Source of the DNA: Iris pallida | Taxonomy: Eukaryota; Streptophyta; Magnoliopsida; Asparagales; Iridaceae | Reading direction: 5' to 3' | DNA: 64,000 nt | NCBI GenBank assembly: GCA_029216955.1 | Contig: JANAVB010003400.1 | Coordinates: forward strand, 18,121,451-18,185,450 | Shown: in pieces, positions 11,800 to 23,725 of the stretch | How the letters are laid out: every line of letters starts with the position of its first letter | Position numbering within the stretch: the stretch's first letter is position 1 | Notes under the pieces: model-generated | The model's input: only the letters and a program-made list of their open reading frames with translations | What the model was told of the DNA's origin: nothing | The model's database searches: none | Position numbers and translations under genes: made by a program

Positions 11800-12672
11800 T
11801 CATCCTCTGGTGATGATGTGACCCAAGTACGAAATGCGATCAAGCCAGAACTCGCATTTACTGAACTTGGCATACAACTGGTGCTCCCAGAGAATCTGAA
11901 GAACCACACGGAGATGCTGCTCATGCTCCGTTTCACTCCTGCTATAGAGCAGGATGTCATCCAGAAACACAATCACGAACTGATCCAAATAACGCATAAA
12001 AATATGATTCATGAGATCCATGAATACAGCCGGCACATTGGTCGCTCTAAATGGCATCACTAGGAACTCCCAATGCCCATACCTAGACCTAAAAGCTGTC
12101 TTCGGGATGTCCTGCTCTCTGACTCTGATCTGATGATATCCTGAGCGCAAGTCGATCTTCGAGAATACTGCTGCCCCTTTGAGCTGATCAAACAAGTCAT
12201 CTATCCTCGGGAGAGGGTATTTGTTCTTGATTGTCACTGAGTTCAAGGTACGATAATCAACACATAACCTGGACGTGCCATCCTTCTTTTTCACAAGAAG
12301 CATCGGGGCTCCCCAAGGCGATCCACTAGCACGAATGAATCCCTTGGTTCGAAGTTTTTCAATCATCTTGTACAAGATCTCCAATTCTGAAGGCGCCATC
12401 CTGTAGACTCTCTCTGATACTGGGGCCGTCCCAGGAATCAAGTCTATGGTGAACTCGATCTTCCGTTCTGGCGGCATACCGGGAAGCTCTTCTGGGAAAA
12501 CATCTGGAAACTCTTCGACTATCCGGGGCAACTGCACTGCTGCTACTGCCATCCGCAACACTGGAGGAGAAGGCTCAACTTTGCCCCGGGAGAAGGAAAA
12601 CTCTGGCTCGCCTGGAATGCTAAAAACAACTCTACCAACATGGCAGTCTATTCTAGCATACTGGTTTCTCAA
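11800..12672 (-). pseudogene. Tekay reverse transcriptase
   Basis: Ty3/gypsy RT. Visible motifs are [56 protein letters not shown] and the catalytic box [10 protein letters not shown] (usually VFIDDIL). One conserved site is altered: [12 protein letters not shown] where the family has MPFGLTNAPA, a Gly to Arg change that should harm the enzyme. The frame is open from just after TAG 12673-12675 to TGA 11800-11802. Confidence 0.9.
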
Positions 12673-12954
12673 CTAATCCATCCCTAAGACCACATCATAA
12701 TCGGCCATCGGAAATTCTATCAATCTAGCGGAAAATTTCTTACCGCTAACTACGATCCGACACGAGGAAAACACGCTATCGACTCCCACGAGTCCGTTAC
12801 CAGTAAGTATATTAAGCCTTACTGACAATGACTCAGGCTCCAATCCTATCCGTGTCGCAAATCGTGCAGACATAAAAGAATGTGATGCACTAGAATCAAA
12901 TAAAGCTGAAGCTGAAAAGGAGTTGACGAGAATAGTACCTGTCACTACCTCTCA
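12673..12954 (-). pseudogene. Tekay aspartic protease
   Basis: A retropepsin-like segment with active site FDSSASHSF (canonical DSGAS/DTGAS, so the Gly is replaced by Ser), preceded by the TGTILVNS strand and followed by the YDVVLGMD flap/closing motif. Normally Trp-Leu follows at that closing motif; here TAG (12673-12675) takes the place of Trp. TGA at 12952-12954 lies just upstream. Inactive in its present form. Confidence 0.85.
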
Positions 12955-13023
12955 TGGTGCCAATCCTTCCTCTGCGGTCATCACCATAGCGTGACCATGC
13001 CCTCGGGGTGCTGGTCCCCTCTG

Positions 13024-14304
13024 CTAAAATCCTCGCTGCCTATTCTGACTCAAGGCTTGGGCCTGAGTATGCTGCTGGGGGTTTTGCTGCTGGAATACCT
13101 GGGACTGAGGCGGCAAGGGCCTCGGCAATGGATACTACTGCTGCTGGACCGGAGCTGGTCCTCTCACCGAAGAGCTAGAAAGTTTGGACGATGATGAACC
13201 ACCCCTATTCGGGCAGGATCCAACCCTATGGTCTGCTGCTCCACAAGCCAGACACAATCCTTGTGTCCTGCGACACTCTGCCACGACATGGCCTGGCTTC
13301 CCACAATGAGAACATCCCACTGCGGAAGACTACTTCTGCTTCTGCTGCTGCTGCTGAGGGTACGTCGGGGCTGAATGCTGAACCGACGTTACTGAGGCCG
13401 CTCGCCTCGGAGCTCCAATAGTCAAAGTCCTGGCTGCCGGGGCTGGGGCTGAAGACTGATTCATCTGGCCGTGGGATCTCTTCCGACCTCCGACCCTATC
13501 CACAATCCTCTGGGAGGTATACTTATGCCTCCTGGCTGCTCTCAAGACTGCATCAAAAGTCTGATGCTCAAACTGCTCAACTGCCAATAGAATCTCCAGG
13601 TGAAGCTCCTGCTGAAACCGCTGGGCTCTATCATACTCGGTTGCCACCAAAGTGGGAGCAAACCGACTGAGCCTCGAAAACTCGGCCGCATATCCGTCGA
13701 CCGTTCTGCCCATCTGCTTCAGATTGGTGAATCTCGTCTGTAGATCGTACCGAGCTACAACATCAAAATATTTGGTCTGGAATCTCTCTCTGAACACCGC
13801 CCAAGCAATGGGGGTTGCTAATCCAACGGCCTGAGCCGCCCACCAGCTGCGGATAAGATCTAGCAACTACAGGCGCACCACGGCTACCTTCTCGTTCTCT
13901 GGAGTCCTGGCTGCTTCTAGAATCACCTCCGTATCCTGAAGCCAAGCATCTGCTGCGATAGCATCTTCACTACCATCGAAGAAGGGAGGGTTCAAGCGCT
14001 TGAAGCTGTTGGCCGCGCTGTTGCCCTGATGACCGCCTCTGGTCAGAGCATCCGTCACTGCCTGGTGCAAGGCATCTCCTCGACGATCTTGGGAAGCTAT
14101 CAAGGTCCTGACGAGCCCTACCAAAGTGCCATCATCAGGTTCGGCAGTCTGAACTGGCTGGACTGGTGGCTCTCCGCCAGAAGGCACGACTCTGGAGGCT
14201 ACTCCGGAATGCTGGGCTTGATCCCCGGGTTGCTGCTGATCCACGGGAAGTGCTCCGCCTGGCTGACCGGCAGGTCCAGGAATGATGCCGCTGAAGAAGA
14301 CGAC
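13024..14304 (-). pseudogene. Tekay gag
   Basis: The gag (capsid and nucleocapsid) reads from about 14300. An acidic N-terminal part with FKRLNPPFFDG leads into the retrotransposon gag core WAVFRERFQTKYF, DLQTRFTNLKQ and FSRLSRFAPTLV. The nucleocapsid has two CCHC-like knuckles, CSHCGKPGHVVAEC and CLACGAADHRVGSC, at about 13310-13210. In-frame stops lie at 13867-13869, 13327-13329, 13132-13134 and 13024-13026, with the same frame kept throughout. The start codon is uncertain; an ATG at 14306 is in another frame. Confidence 0.85.
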
Positions 14305-14467
14305 ATGGGAAACAATAAAGAAGGACCAGGACAGATCAATGATACAAGCATATGATCAGGACAAGAATCCAGGGATTCAGATGATACGAGCAGAGATCAA
14401 GGACGAATACTGATTGAGACATCCATTCGGTAAACCCTCACATATCTTGATTTACAAGACCTGTATG

Positions 14468-14484
14468 GGCCACCACTTAAACCA
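14468..14484 (-). other. Putative primer-binding site of the Tekay element
   Basis: On the minus strand TGGTTTAAGTGGTGGCC directly follows the LTR end (GGGGCGTGACA). It starts TGG as a PBS should, but is not a clean match to the initiator Met-tRNA site TGGTATCAGAGC; it may be a diverged version. Confidence 0.5.
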
Positions 14485-17308
14485 TGTCACGCCCCAGAAC
14501 CAGAATACTGGAGAGCGGGGGCAGACATAGCCAGCTACGTATATGAAATGGATTCCATCTCGCTATACGGTCACGGCTGTCTAGATACATAAGGGTTTAC
14601 TACAAGCCAACAGTCTCCTATGGTCATGAACAAGCCTAGTGTCTCAATCACAAGCACGTAAATAAATCTTACAAGATGTAAGATCACCAAATATACAATA
14701 GTAAGGCGTCCCAAACATTACATATTCAGTTGATCATGAAGCTAGTCGTTACAAAATGTTAGGACTAGCAAGAGTTTAGTCATACATGATCAACCCTAGG
14801 ATCTGTCAATCATGTTACAGCCCGTAGGCAGACAGTAAGTAAGTGCAATCGAGCTAAACAGGTGCTCGTCGGCTAAACGCCTCAAAAGAATATTTTTACA
14901 ATAAAGTGGGAGATCAAAAATAAATCCACTTGTTGCCTTGGTTACGTCTAGTCGCCACCATCGGGCTGGAAAGTCGGTAGATCCTCTGGAGCTGCTCCGA
15001 AATCTGGCCATACAAAACCAGCTGGATCAGATCCCAGAAAGAGCAAGTGCCACAAAGGAAGCTTCACATAGGAATTAAAACCAGCAATTAGCACAGAAGA
15101 TAATAATATATAATAACTGAAGAAAATATAACATCACGAGGATATACGGTAAGATAACCATGGGACCATTCAGATATCCAGGTTACAATCCTTAAACCAA
15201 ACAAGGACCGAGATTGTAACCCTTCGTCTGAACCGAACTTGGTTTCTCCCATTTATCGGCAAGATAATGTAAGAAAATCAGGACATGTAATAATTTTGTA
15301 CATGATCAAGACTAGACAGATTATTCCCCATTCAATCAATCACGGCCAAGCAATGAGTACGGCTTGATACTTTAACTAGCTAGGGTTATCACAGGCCTAG
15401 TTACTAGCAAGATGTAGTGAGATTATTTCACAGCCACAAGCCCTGCAGACCATCCAGGTTACCCAGGTCAAAAATTAGGGGTTAAATTCAGGTGGGTACA
15501 TCGTCCAGGAAACGTATGTACCCTTAGGTAGCTTGAAGGGTGCAACACATGACAGTGTGCTGAAAATGTGCCCTACTCGACGGCAGGCTACAGATCCCAA
15601 GCGCGCCCAGGTAACGGGATTGCCTGTAGCTGGAAGATCTCTTCATGACTAATGTATTAATCTAGTTATTAGCCTTAGTCCATTTCAGTAGGTACTCCTG
15701 ACTGTGGTACTAAGGAGTCCCATCCTAGACATAATGCAAGACAGGACTGGATTATTTGTACAAGCACAATCGCCCACGGTGTCCGGGTTAATTATACAGG
15801 TCATGTCATGTCAGGTAGCCGTCGTAACAGCTTATCAAGATATATCATGCCAGGCTTACTTGTCATGAGTGCGCCACGACGGGCCACTATCATGTCATGC
15901 TAGTTCCTTGTCACACCATGTCATGTACAATTGTTATTTCAATCATGTCAATCAAATCGTGATTTATCAAGTTTAGGACAAAAGGCGTAAGGATATAAAA
16001 TAGGCGTAAAAATATACAATAAAGGTAAAGGTGTACGCCATAGGAACTCAAGTTATATTGAGAGTTACATGGCATGGGCATAATAGTAATAATTAAAATA
16101 TTCATAAAATACAAGCTATGAAAGAGCCATGCGGTTCGGCATGTACGGCCAAGAAGTGATCTCATGCGGCTGGGGAGGGAGTAGTCTAAGCGCCTCGGGA
16201 TGGAAGGGTCATGCGGCTGGCGGAGGGAGTCGGGTTCATGCGGCTGGGGAAAGAAATCCATGCGGGTCGGGGGAATTAAGAGCCCATGCAGCTCGGAATA
16301 AGAGCAGCTCATGCGGCTGGTGGAGGCAGTAGAACATATGCGGCTAGCGGGGGACATGTCTCATACGGCTGAAGGGGATGAGTCCTTATACGGCTGGAGA
16401 AAAGGACTAGTCCCCATGCGGCCAGGGAATGACAGTTGCATATGTCGCTAAAAAATGACGGGCGCATATGCGGCTGGCAGAAAACCGAGCCTATGTGGCT
16501 GGCGGAAAACCGAGCCTATGCGGCTGGCGGGGTGAGTCGGGTTCATGCGGCTGGGAAAAGAAATCCATGCGGGTCGGGGGAATTAAGAGCCCATGCGGCT
16601 CGGAACAACTCCGGGTCATGCGGTTAGGTCCAGGCAATAGTGCATGCGACTGGAACTGACTTGCCGCATGAATATTCATGCGGTCAAGTACTGCCATGCG
16701 GCTCGGGACTGTGCTTCTTCTCCAAATTTCTGAGAAGAAGTACACCATGAAGCTATGGCTACCAAGCTGCATAAAACCTTCATCCGGAGTCCAAATCTGA
16801 ACTTCCATAGGTTAAAACGGGGCAGAATGAAATGCTCTACAACATAGAACCATCAAAACTTGGAAATGACAACGCTAAGTAGATCAAAACCCAAGAATTC
16901 CGAAAATACTATAAACTTAGATCTACACAAATTTAACCATGGAAATTGAAAACACCAAGTACTAAAGAGTATTAGAATCTCGGGAGGAAGAGAATGGAAC
17001 AATAAAACGGAGTTCCTTCGCGAAGCAAGCTGCACTTGCCTAAGCTCTCTTCCTGGTAGGTGAGGAGTTAATGGAGGAAGAAGAAGAGTAATGAAGAGAG
17101 AGAAGGAAGTGGGGGTTAATAAATGGTAATGGTGGTGGTAGATAGGGGGTTCACCCTTGGTTCATAATGAACCAAAGCAAACCGAGCCAAGCCGAACCAA
17201 CCCAAGAATAAACCAAGCCATAAAGAAAACTAAGCAAGAAATCATGCAATACAAGATAAAATACGTACACGTATTCTAAAATACGTAATACGAACCACAG
17301 GCATTACA
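14485..17308 (-). mobile_element. 5' LTR of the Tekay element, about 2.8 kb
   Basis: It runs on the minus strand from TGTAATGCC (17308) to GGGGCGTGACA (14485). Its first 474 bp are repeated at 9007-9480. Pyrimidine-rich leader-like DNA follows the U3 start, as in the LTR at 1-3025. It contains an irregular ATGCGGC minisatellite at 16129-16700. Scattered short open frames in it have no domain support. Confidence 0.8.
16129..16700. repeat. Irregular minisatellite with core ATGCGGCTGG
   Basis: About 20 copies of a core reading ATGCGGCTGG or close variants (ATGCGGGTCGG, ATACGGCTGA, ATGCGGCTCGG) are spaced roughly 20-35 bp apart. A longer unit (CATGCGGCTGGGGA then AATCCATGCGGGTCGG) occurs at about 16235-16270 and 16543-16580. 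It lies inside the Tekay LTR. The same core occurs at 37590-37740, 39536-40195 and 41110-41490. Confidence 0.85.
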
Positions 17309-17640
17309 AGCAGGAAATGAAAGATGAGATTGAAATAGATTCGAATAAATGGTCAAAGATATGAATAAAAATAAGATTGAAAATTAGAATTTTTAAATGC
17401 GGCACGCTATAAATGAAATTTAACCATATAATAACTAAGGAGTTATGACATAAATCAATATAGTGAAGCTGCTATGGGGTAGCTGCAGGGGCCGGATCCC
17501 AGCTAGCGGTAGTCAAGACTAGTGCACCGTGTCGCTTAGGCTTTTACGCCTTGTTGTCAGAAGGACCCTTTCGGCTTGTACCCATAGCAAATTCAGCATA
17601 GAGAATCGTGACATAATCGATAATTATGCAGGTCAATTTA
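17309..17640 (+). other. Possible chromovirus-like LTR fragment left of SIRE
   Basis: No coding motif. It may be the left part of the chromovirus-like LTR whose right end is 23726-24150, split by the SIRE insertion; layout supports this, but there is no second copy to prove it. Confidence 0.3.
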
Positions 17641-17664
17641 ATGTATAACTGTTTCATCTAAAAT

Positions 17665-17928
17665 TCATAATTCCCGACAAAGAAAATTGAATCGCTCCTC
17701 GGATAATGATTTTGTAAAGAAATCGGCTAACTGATGAACAGTGTCAATAAATTCTAAATTAATAGTGCCATTTTGTTGATGATCACGTAAGAAGTGGTGA
17801 CGAATCTCAATGTGTTTCGTACGTGAGTGATATATGGGGTTCTTAGTGAGATTTATAGTACTAGTGTTGTCACAAAAAATTAGAATGTGCATAAAAGATA
17901 AATTACAGTCTTCAAGGGTTTGCTTCAT
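17665..17928 (-). pseudogene. SIRE RNase H C-terminus
   Basis: It continues the RT/RNase H frame after a TAG where the family has Trp (QIL-W-MKQTLED). It carries IFCDNTSTINLTKNP, the HSRTKHIEIRHHFLRD histidine motif and the closing QLADFFTKSL of copia RNase H, then a natural stop at 17665. The element is cut off soon after. Confidence 0.9.
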
Positions 17929-19611
17929 CTACAGAATTTGTGCACAACAACGAACAACTGCGATATATTCAGCTTCTGTTGTGGATAGTGCGACAGAATT
18001 CTGCTTCTTGCTAAACCAAGAGACTAGAGCCTTTCCTAATAAATGATACGTACCGCTTATATTTTTACGATCGACCTTATATCCAGCGAAATCAGCATCA
18101 GAATACCCAATGAGGTCAAATGATGTTAATTTGGGATACCATAGGCCCACTGTAACCATACCCTTAAGGTATCGAAAGATACGCTTAACAGCGGTCATGT
18201 GTGATTCCTTAGGATTTGCTTGATATCTAGCACACATGCAAACGCTAAACATAATATCAGGACGACTGGCAGTTAAATAAAGAAGATTGTCTATCATACC
18301 TCGATACTTACGTTGATCAACAGGTTTACCGCTTTCATCTGGTTCTAGTTTGGTCGTAGTAGCCATTGGGGTGCCGATTGGTTTGACGTTGTCAAGGTCA
18401 AATTTCTTCAGCATGTCCTTTGTATACTTTGACTGACAGATGAAAGTTCCATTTGATGTTTGTTTGACTTGCAGTCCAAGAAAGTAATTGAGCTCTCCCA
18501 TCATGCTCATTTCAAACTCGGTCTGCATACACTTAGTAAAATCTTGACAGAGAGTTTCATCAGTAGAACCAAATATAATATCATCAACGTAAATTTGTAC
18601 TAAGAGAATGGTGTCTTTGAAAGATTTTATAAAAAATGTTGTGTCAACTTTCCCTTTTGAAAAACCTTTTTCAAGCAAGAAATTGCTTAACCTCTCATAC
18701 CAAGCTCTAGGGGCTTGTTTGAGGCCATATAGCGCTTTCTTGAGTTTGAAAACATGGTCGAAAAATTTGTGATTTTTAAAACCAGGAGGCTGTTTTACAA
18801 AAACTTCCTCCTTAATAAATCCATTCAAGAAAGCACTTTTCACATCCATTTGAAATAGTTTAAAGTTTTGAAAATTAGCAAATGCACAAAGCATTCGAAT
18901 GGATTCAAGTCTTGCAACAGGAGCATACGTCTCATCGTAGTCGATACCCTCTTCTTGGTTGTATCCTTGGGCTACTAGACGAGCTTTATTGCGTGTAACT
19001 GAACCATCTTCATTAACTTTGTTGCAAAAAACCCATTTCGTACCAATAATCGAGTGATTAGCTGGCCTAGGAACGAGTTCCCAAACTTGGCTCCTCTCGA
19101 ATTGGTTGAGTTCTTCTTGAATGGCAGAAATCCAAAATTCATCATTAAAAGCTTCTACAATGTTTTTCGGCTCAATTTGTGAAATGAAGGCAGTACTAGC
19201 AATGAAGTCTCTTAATGATGATCTAGTACTTACTCCGCGTGAAACCTCACCTATAACCAAATTTTCTGGATGTGAGGGCTTGAAAGAGAATTTCTTTGGC
19301 AAGCCCTCCAGAGAATTGGTTTCAGTGGTGGTATTCTTTGGAGTAGAAGTTGATGGCTCAATATCATCATCAAGAGTAGCTGCTGCACTGCTATCCTCAT
19401 CAAAAGTCATATTTGTAGACTCTTCCACAATTAATGAGCGTTTGTTGAATACTCTATATCCCTTACTCTTGGCCGCATAGCCAAGAAATATACCATCGTC
19501 AGCTTTGTCATCAAATTTGCCTAAGTTGTCTTTGGTGTTAAGGATAAAACATCTACAACCGAAACACACAAAAATATAAAACGTTTGGAGTTCTTCCAAA
19601 CCAAAGCTCAT
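17929..19611 (-). pseudogene. SIRE reverse transcriptase and RNase H
   Basis: About 560 residues. An integrase-derived N-terminal part includes the FLGYAAKSKGYRVFN segment. It is followed by the copia RT: WELVPRP, GTKWVFCNK, RLVAQGYNQEEGIDYDETYAPVAR, FQMDVKSAFLNG, KKALYGLKQAPRAWYERL, the catalytic box IYVDDIIFGS and LNYFLGLQV. The RNase H start (SDADFAG, SWFSKKQNSVALSTTEAEY) follows. A frameshift near 19560-19600 separates it from the upstream integrase, and TAG near 17928 ends it early. All catalytic RT residues are present, so the decay is modest. Confidence 0.9.
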
Positions 19612-20677
19612 ATGGTGTTTTCTTCGTAAAAGGACGAATGAGCACCCTATTTAAAATATGGCACGTTGTACTGACAGCTTCAGCCCAAAAATATTTCGGA
19701 AGAGAGAATTTATTTAACATGACTCTAGCCATATCGCCAAGAGTCCTATTCTTCCGCTCCACAACACCATTTTGTTGAGGAGTTCTTGGACAAGAAAACT
19801 CATGATTAAAACCATTTAAATCATAAAACTTTTCAAAATCAGTATTTTCGAATTCGTCTCCATGATCACTTCGGATTCGAGTAATCATGTAGCCTTTTTC
19901 GTTTTGAACCTTTTTAGCAAAAATTTTGAAAACAAAAATGGTATCACTTTTGTTTGTAAGAAAGAAAACCCAAGTAAATCTCGAAAAGTCATCTACTATA
20001 ACAAAAGCGTAGAGTTTTCCACCAAGACTGGCTACTCTACTAGGACCAAATAAATCTATATGAAGTAATTGTAAGGGTCTAGTAGTACTTACAGAGTTTA
20101 TGGAATGAAATGAGGACTTGGTTGCCTTATTCAACTCACATTCGGCACATACAGTATCCTTTTTGAATGTGATGTCGGGCAAGCCTCTAACTAGCTTCTT
20201 AGTCGATAGCCTGGATATAGTATCCATATTGGCATGACCAAGACGTTGGTGCCATAATAATCTCTCATCCTTGTGAGCATAGAGACATCTTCCTGCACTG
20301 TTAGTATCTCTAGATAGATAGAAAATATAAATATTGTCCTCTCTTATCCCTTCAAAAGCGATGTCTCCTGTTGACCTATCATAAATGTAGCATTTATTTT
20401 GTCCAAAGTTAATATCATATCCATGATCAGCAAGATAACTAATGCTAAGCAGGTTATGCTTTAACTTGGTCACTAGGCAGACATCCTTTATTACGGGAGA
20501 AGAAGGATGACCAATAGTACCATTACCTATAATATACCCTTTTAGGTTGTTGCCGAAGGATACATATCCTTCTCTCTTCATCGATAGTGATGCGAAAAGA
20601 TTTGCGTCTTCCGTCATATGCCGCGAGCATCCACTATCGAGAATCCACTTACTCTTAGTTAAGGAGGGAAGGTCCAC
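19553..20677 (-). pseudogene. SIRE protease and integrase
   Basis: It opens with the copia protease motif WILDSGCSRHMT, then the NLLSISYLADHGY segment and the GAG-pre-integrase zinc domain (LWHQRLGHANM with CAECELNKATK). The integrase core follows: first Asp in LHIDLFGP, second in IRSDHGDEF, Glu in QQNGVVERKNRT, so the D,D,E triad is intact. It ends after YELWFGRTPN, where a frameshift leads into the RT frame. Its frame overlaps the gag end (20655), so gag and pol are also out of frame. Confidence 0.9.
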
Positions 20678-22697
20678 CTACATCAAGAGTAGATGTGACC
20701 TTTGGTACCCAATTTCTTGAGGGTCCTGAAAAGTTAGTTTTTGGCAACCATGCATATATATTCCTATCTACTAATCTCCTAACTCTAAATTGTGGTAAGA
20801 TGTGTCCATGTAATCCACAATAGGTACATATAGCATTCCTATTTATGTTAGGAGCATGTTGATGATTTCTATATGAAGCATGGTAAGAGTGATGTGGAGT
20901 AGTAGCATGGTAAGAGTGACGTGGAGTGGCATGATGATGGCTATATATGGCAGCAGGATGATGATTATATCTATATACAGTATGGTGGTGATTTTGTTTA
21001 TGTGCAACATAGTGATGATTGTATCTATATGTAGCATGGTGGTTATGTGTCGTATTAGACTGATAGTTGTGAGAATAATTTCTACGTGCATGTGGTTTTT
21101 GTGCTTTATGGAAGTGAGTGTACATGTACGCATGTTTGCGTGTTGCAGGTAGATGCCGTGTTTGACTAGTTTGAGTAGTATTGTGCCTTATGTGTGTCTC
21201 ATGTGATTGGGTTTGAGGTTGAGCAACCTGTTTACCCATTCTAGTCTCTAATTTCTTAGAGGCAGCTTGTAGTTCACTAATCTTACCATTCAAACCATAA
21301 ATCTTAGTAATAGAAATCTTGTGTCTATTCTTTTCATCTGCAAGCTCCGTGTTGAGTGCTGTGATTTCTTGTGTTTGTTTTTCAATACGTGCTTCGGCAT
21401 CATGTAGGCTTAATTTAAGCTTAGATACCTCATTTGTGACTTCCGTGGGTGAAGTGTCTCTACTATTATCAAGAAGTGAAGAGAGTCTTTGAATCTCGAC
21501 TTCATAACTTTTGATCTTTTCCTTGGCGTGTTTATATTTACCAATGACTTTCTTGTGGTCATTGAGCAAATCATTGAATGCATCGCCAAGTTCATCAAAT
21601 GTGAAATCATCGAGAGTTTCGCTAGTTACCTTGTCGGATGTAGCCATTAGGCAAACATTGGCGGTGTCTTGAGGAGAGTCCTTTTCTTCCTCGGAGTCAC
21701 TAGCTTCGCTTTCATGCCAAATGCTTGTGTTGGCATATTTTTTTGAGGAAGCTTTCTTGTATGGTTTCTCATATCGGTTGCTCTTCTTTGTGAATGGACA
21801 GTCTTTTCGGACGTGTCCAGTCTTCTTGCAACCGTAGCATGTTGGCTCTTCTTCGTCATCTTCTTGTGGTTCCTTCTTTCTTCGATTGAAGCGAAGAAAT
21901 TTCTTGAAGTTGCGGACAAGGAGAGCTTGATCTTCACCTTCCGAGTTGTCATCATCCGTTTCTTCAGGATCAGCCCTTCGTCGGTGAGCTTTAAGGGCAA
22001 TCTTCTTTGCCTTAGGAGCAGGCTCTTTGAAGTATTTGAGGTCAAGCTCATGAGTCATCATCTTTCCCATCAAAGTCTCCATGGACATAGTCGTGAGATC
22101 ATTTCCTTCTATGATGGCTGTCACCTTAGGGTTCCAAATCTTTGGTAGCCCCCTAAGTATCTTGCGGATCTTCTCGTGATTTGTATATTGTTTGCCGAGA
22201 GAAGGCAAGGGGTTGATGATGTCGAGGAATCTTGTAATCATTTGTGTGATCGTCTCATTTGGCTTCATCTTGAAAGCCTCATATTCTTGAGTGAGACGAC
22301 TTATTTTTGACTCCTTCACTTGAGTGGTTCCTTCATGCGTCACTTCTAGAAGTCTCCATACTTCGTGAGAGGTGGTGCATGTTGAGACCCTGTTGAATTC
22401 ATTCCTGTCTATAGCACAGAATAAAGCATTAATAGCTCTTGCGTCTAGACTCGCCTGTTTCTTCTCCTCGTCAGAATATTTGTCATGGATTTTCTTAACG
22501 AGATCACCATTGACAACTATCATGGCGGGTTTTTTGTAACCATCGGTGACAATGGTCCACAGGTCGAAGTCTAACGACTTGAGATAAAAACTCATCCTTG
22601 TTTTCCAATAGGTGTAGTTAGTTCCATCAAATAGGGGAGGCCTATGAGTGGACTGTCCTTCATCGTGATTGGAAATCATGGATTGTGTGGTTGCCAT
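20655..22697 (-). pseudogene. SIRE gag with coiled coil and His/Tyr-rich tail
   Basis: About 680 residues from ATG at 22697, chosen because it follows the PBS and opens PPLFDGTNYTYWKTRM, the usual copia gag start. In order: gag core (EVWRLLEVTHEGT, LRGLPKIWNPKV), a CCHC knuckle CYGCKKTGHVRKDC, a Ser/Glu-rich patch, a predicted coiled coil (about residues 370-500), and a tail unusually rich in His, Tyr and Asn (about 21140-20830). A second Cys/His cluster, CTYCGLHGHI, follows. The capsid frame is open throughout. The tail is odd for a gag and may be a repeat expansion. Confidence 0.85.
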
Positions 22698-22737
22698 GGA
22701 TCAGCTCTAGGATGTTAGTCCTTGTTAAGAGAACAGA

Positions 22738-22749
22738 GCTCTGATACCA
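22738..22749 (-). other. Primer-binding site of SIRE (initiator Met-tRNA type)
   Basis: TGGTATCAGAGC on the minus strand, two bases after the LTR end (CTTAGTCTTCA). This is the standard plant copia primer site. Confidence 0.9.
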
Positions 22750-22751
22750 AT

Positions 22752-23725
22752 TGAAGACTAAGTTGGCAACTCTAGAGGGGGTGAATAGAGTTTATATAAA
22801 AAATGATCAATTAAAAATTAAAATCTCTTCACCAACTAAATAATCAGAGTAAAAATAAATGCGGAAATAAAGAGTAGAGAGCAAGCACAAACACAACAAG
22901 ATTTTTAACCTAGTTTTCCTCGTGGAGGACTAGTCCAGGCCTGAGAACTCTAGCTCAGGATTAAAATCCACTATTTGTGAAATAGGGTTACAACCACGTG
23001 CCTTTTCACAGAAGAGCACGCCAAACTTCTTTCAATGATCGCTTTGGCGAAACTTGGACTTTTCCAAGTGGCTTACAACTTCTTGCACTTCAAACTTCTA
23101 GCTGAATCGTACCGAGCACCTTGGACGGTTGGGAAGTTTGAATGCTAAGTGGATGGGAAGGTAAGGCTCTTGAATATATAGGCTATGTAAGAGAAGAAGA
23201 AGAGAAGAGTGGATGGATTCAAATGAGAGAAACCAAGGCCTATTTATAGGGTTCGGGGTAGGCAGAATTCGGCCAAAATTCGGTATAAATAATTCAAATT
23301 TTTGGCCGTTGGACAACTAGCAGTGATCAATACCTAAAAATCAGCATCCTGAATTTTAGGGGACCGAGTTCGGCCCGAACTCTGTGTGAGGCAGAGTTCG
23401 GTCCGAACTCTGTCTTCTATGGACAGAATGATCTTTGTGGGCTTTTAGATGAATGGGTTGATTGTGATTTGGGCTAAGTCAACCTATAAAGCTATGGCTA
23501 GCCCAAAGTGCTCGGTATGATCCAACGTACATCATCCTATACTCAAGAATAATAAAAATACAGACTCCAGTATACAACAAAGTGGTAAAACTCCAAGTAG
23601 CTGTGAACTGGAACAAATGAGCTGAGTAGATTGATTTCGAGCTCGATGTGTCAAATTGGACTACGACAAATATTGTTTTGTTAATTGTCAAGATTAGGTT
23701 GACTGTGATCCGGTTTGGGTCAACA
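22752..23725 (-). mobile_element. 5' LTR of the SIRE element
   Basis: 974 bp; on the minus strand it starts TGTTGACCC (23725) and ends CTTAGTCTTCA (22752). A minus-strand TATA box (TATAAATA, 23241-23248) lies mid-LTR. The flank to the right is a chromovirus-like LTR, so SIRE probably inserted in that LTR. Confidence 0.85.

Larger units (their letters stand above)
9007..17308 (-). mobile_element. Tekay-type chromovirus (Ty3/gypsy), degenerate, minus strand
   Basis: On the minus strand the order is LTR (17308-14485), PBS, gag, protease, RT, RNase H, integrase with a C-terminal chromodomain-like segment, PPT and a truncated second LTR (9480-9007). This is the Ty3/gypsy order, and the chromodomain-like tail points to the Tekay/Del lineage. 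The two LTRs share 474 bp that are nearly identical. The left LTR stops at 9007, so about 2.35 kb of it is missing and no target duplication can be scored. The polyprotein has nine in-frame stops but no frameshift. Confidence 0.85.
17641..23725 (-). mobile_element. SIRE-type copia element, 3' truncated, minus strand
   Basis: The minus-strand order is LTR (23725-22752), PBS, long gag, protease, integrase, RT, RNase H, the copia order. The long gag with coiled-coil and C-terminal extension, and RT/RNase H motifs such as KYTKDMLKKF and SRPDIMFSVCMCARYQANP, point to the SIRE/Maximus lineage. No copy of the LTR lies left of 17641, so the 3' UTR and 3' LTR are lost. I see no env-like frame. Two frameshifts and one stop break the polyprotein. 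Confidence 0.85.

Noticed and set aside
17641..17664. SIRE env-like gene downstream of pol
   Set aside because: The element is truncated directly after the pol stop; no env-like frame is seen.
20880..21152. Plus-strand ORF rich in Met/Val/Ser
   Set aside because: It is the antisense of the His/Tyr-rich part of the SIRE gag.
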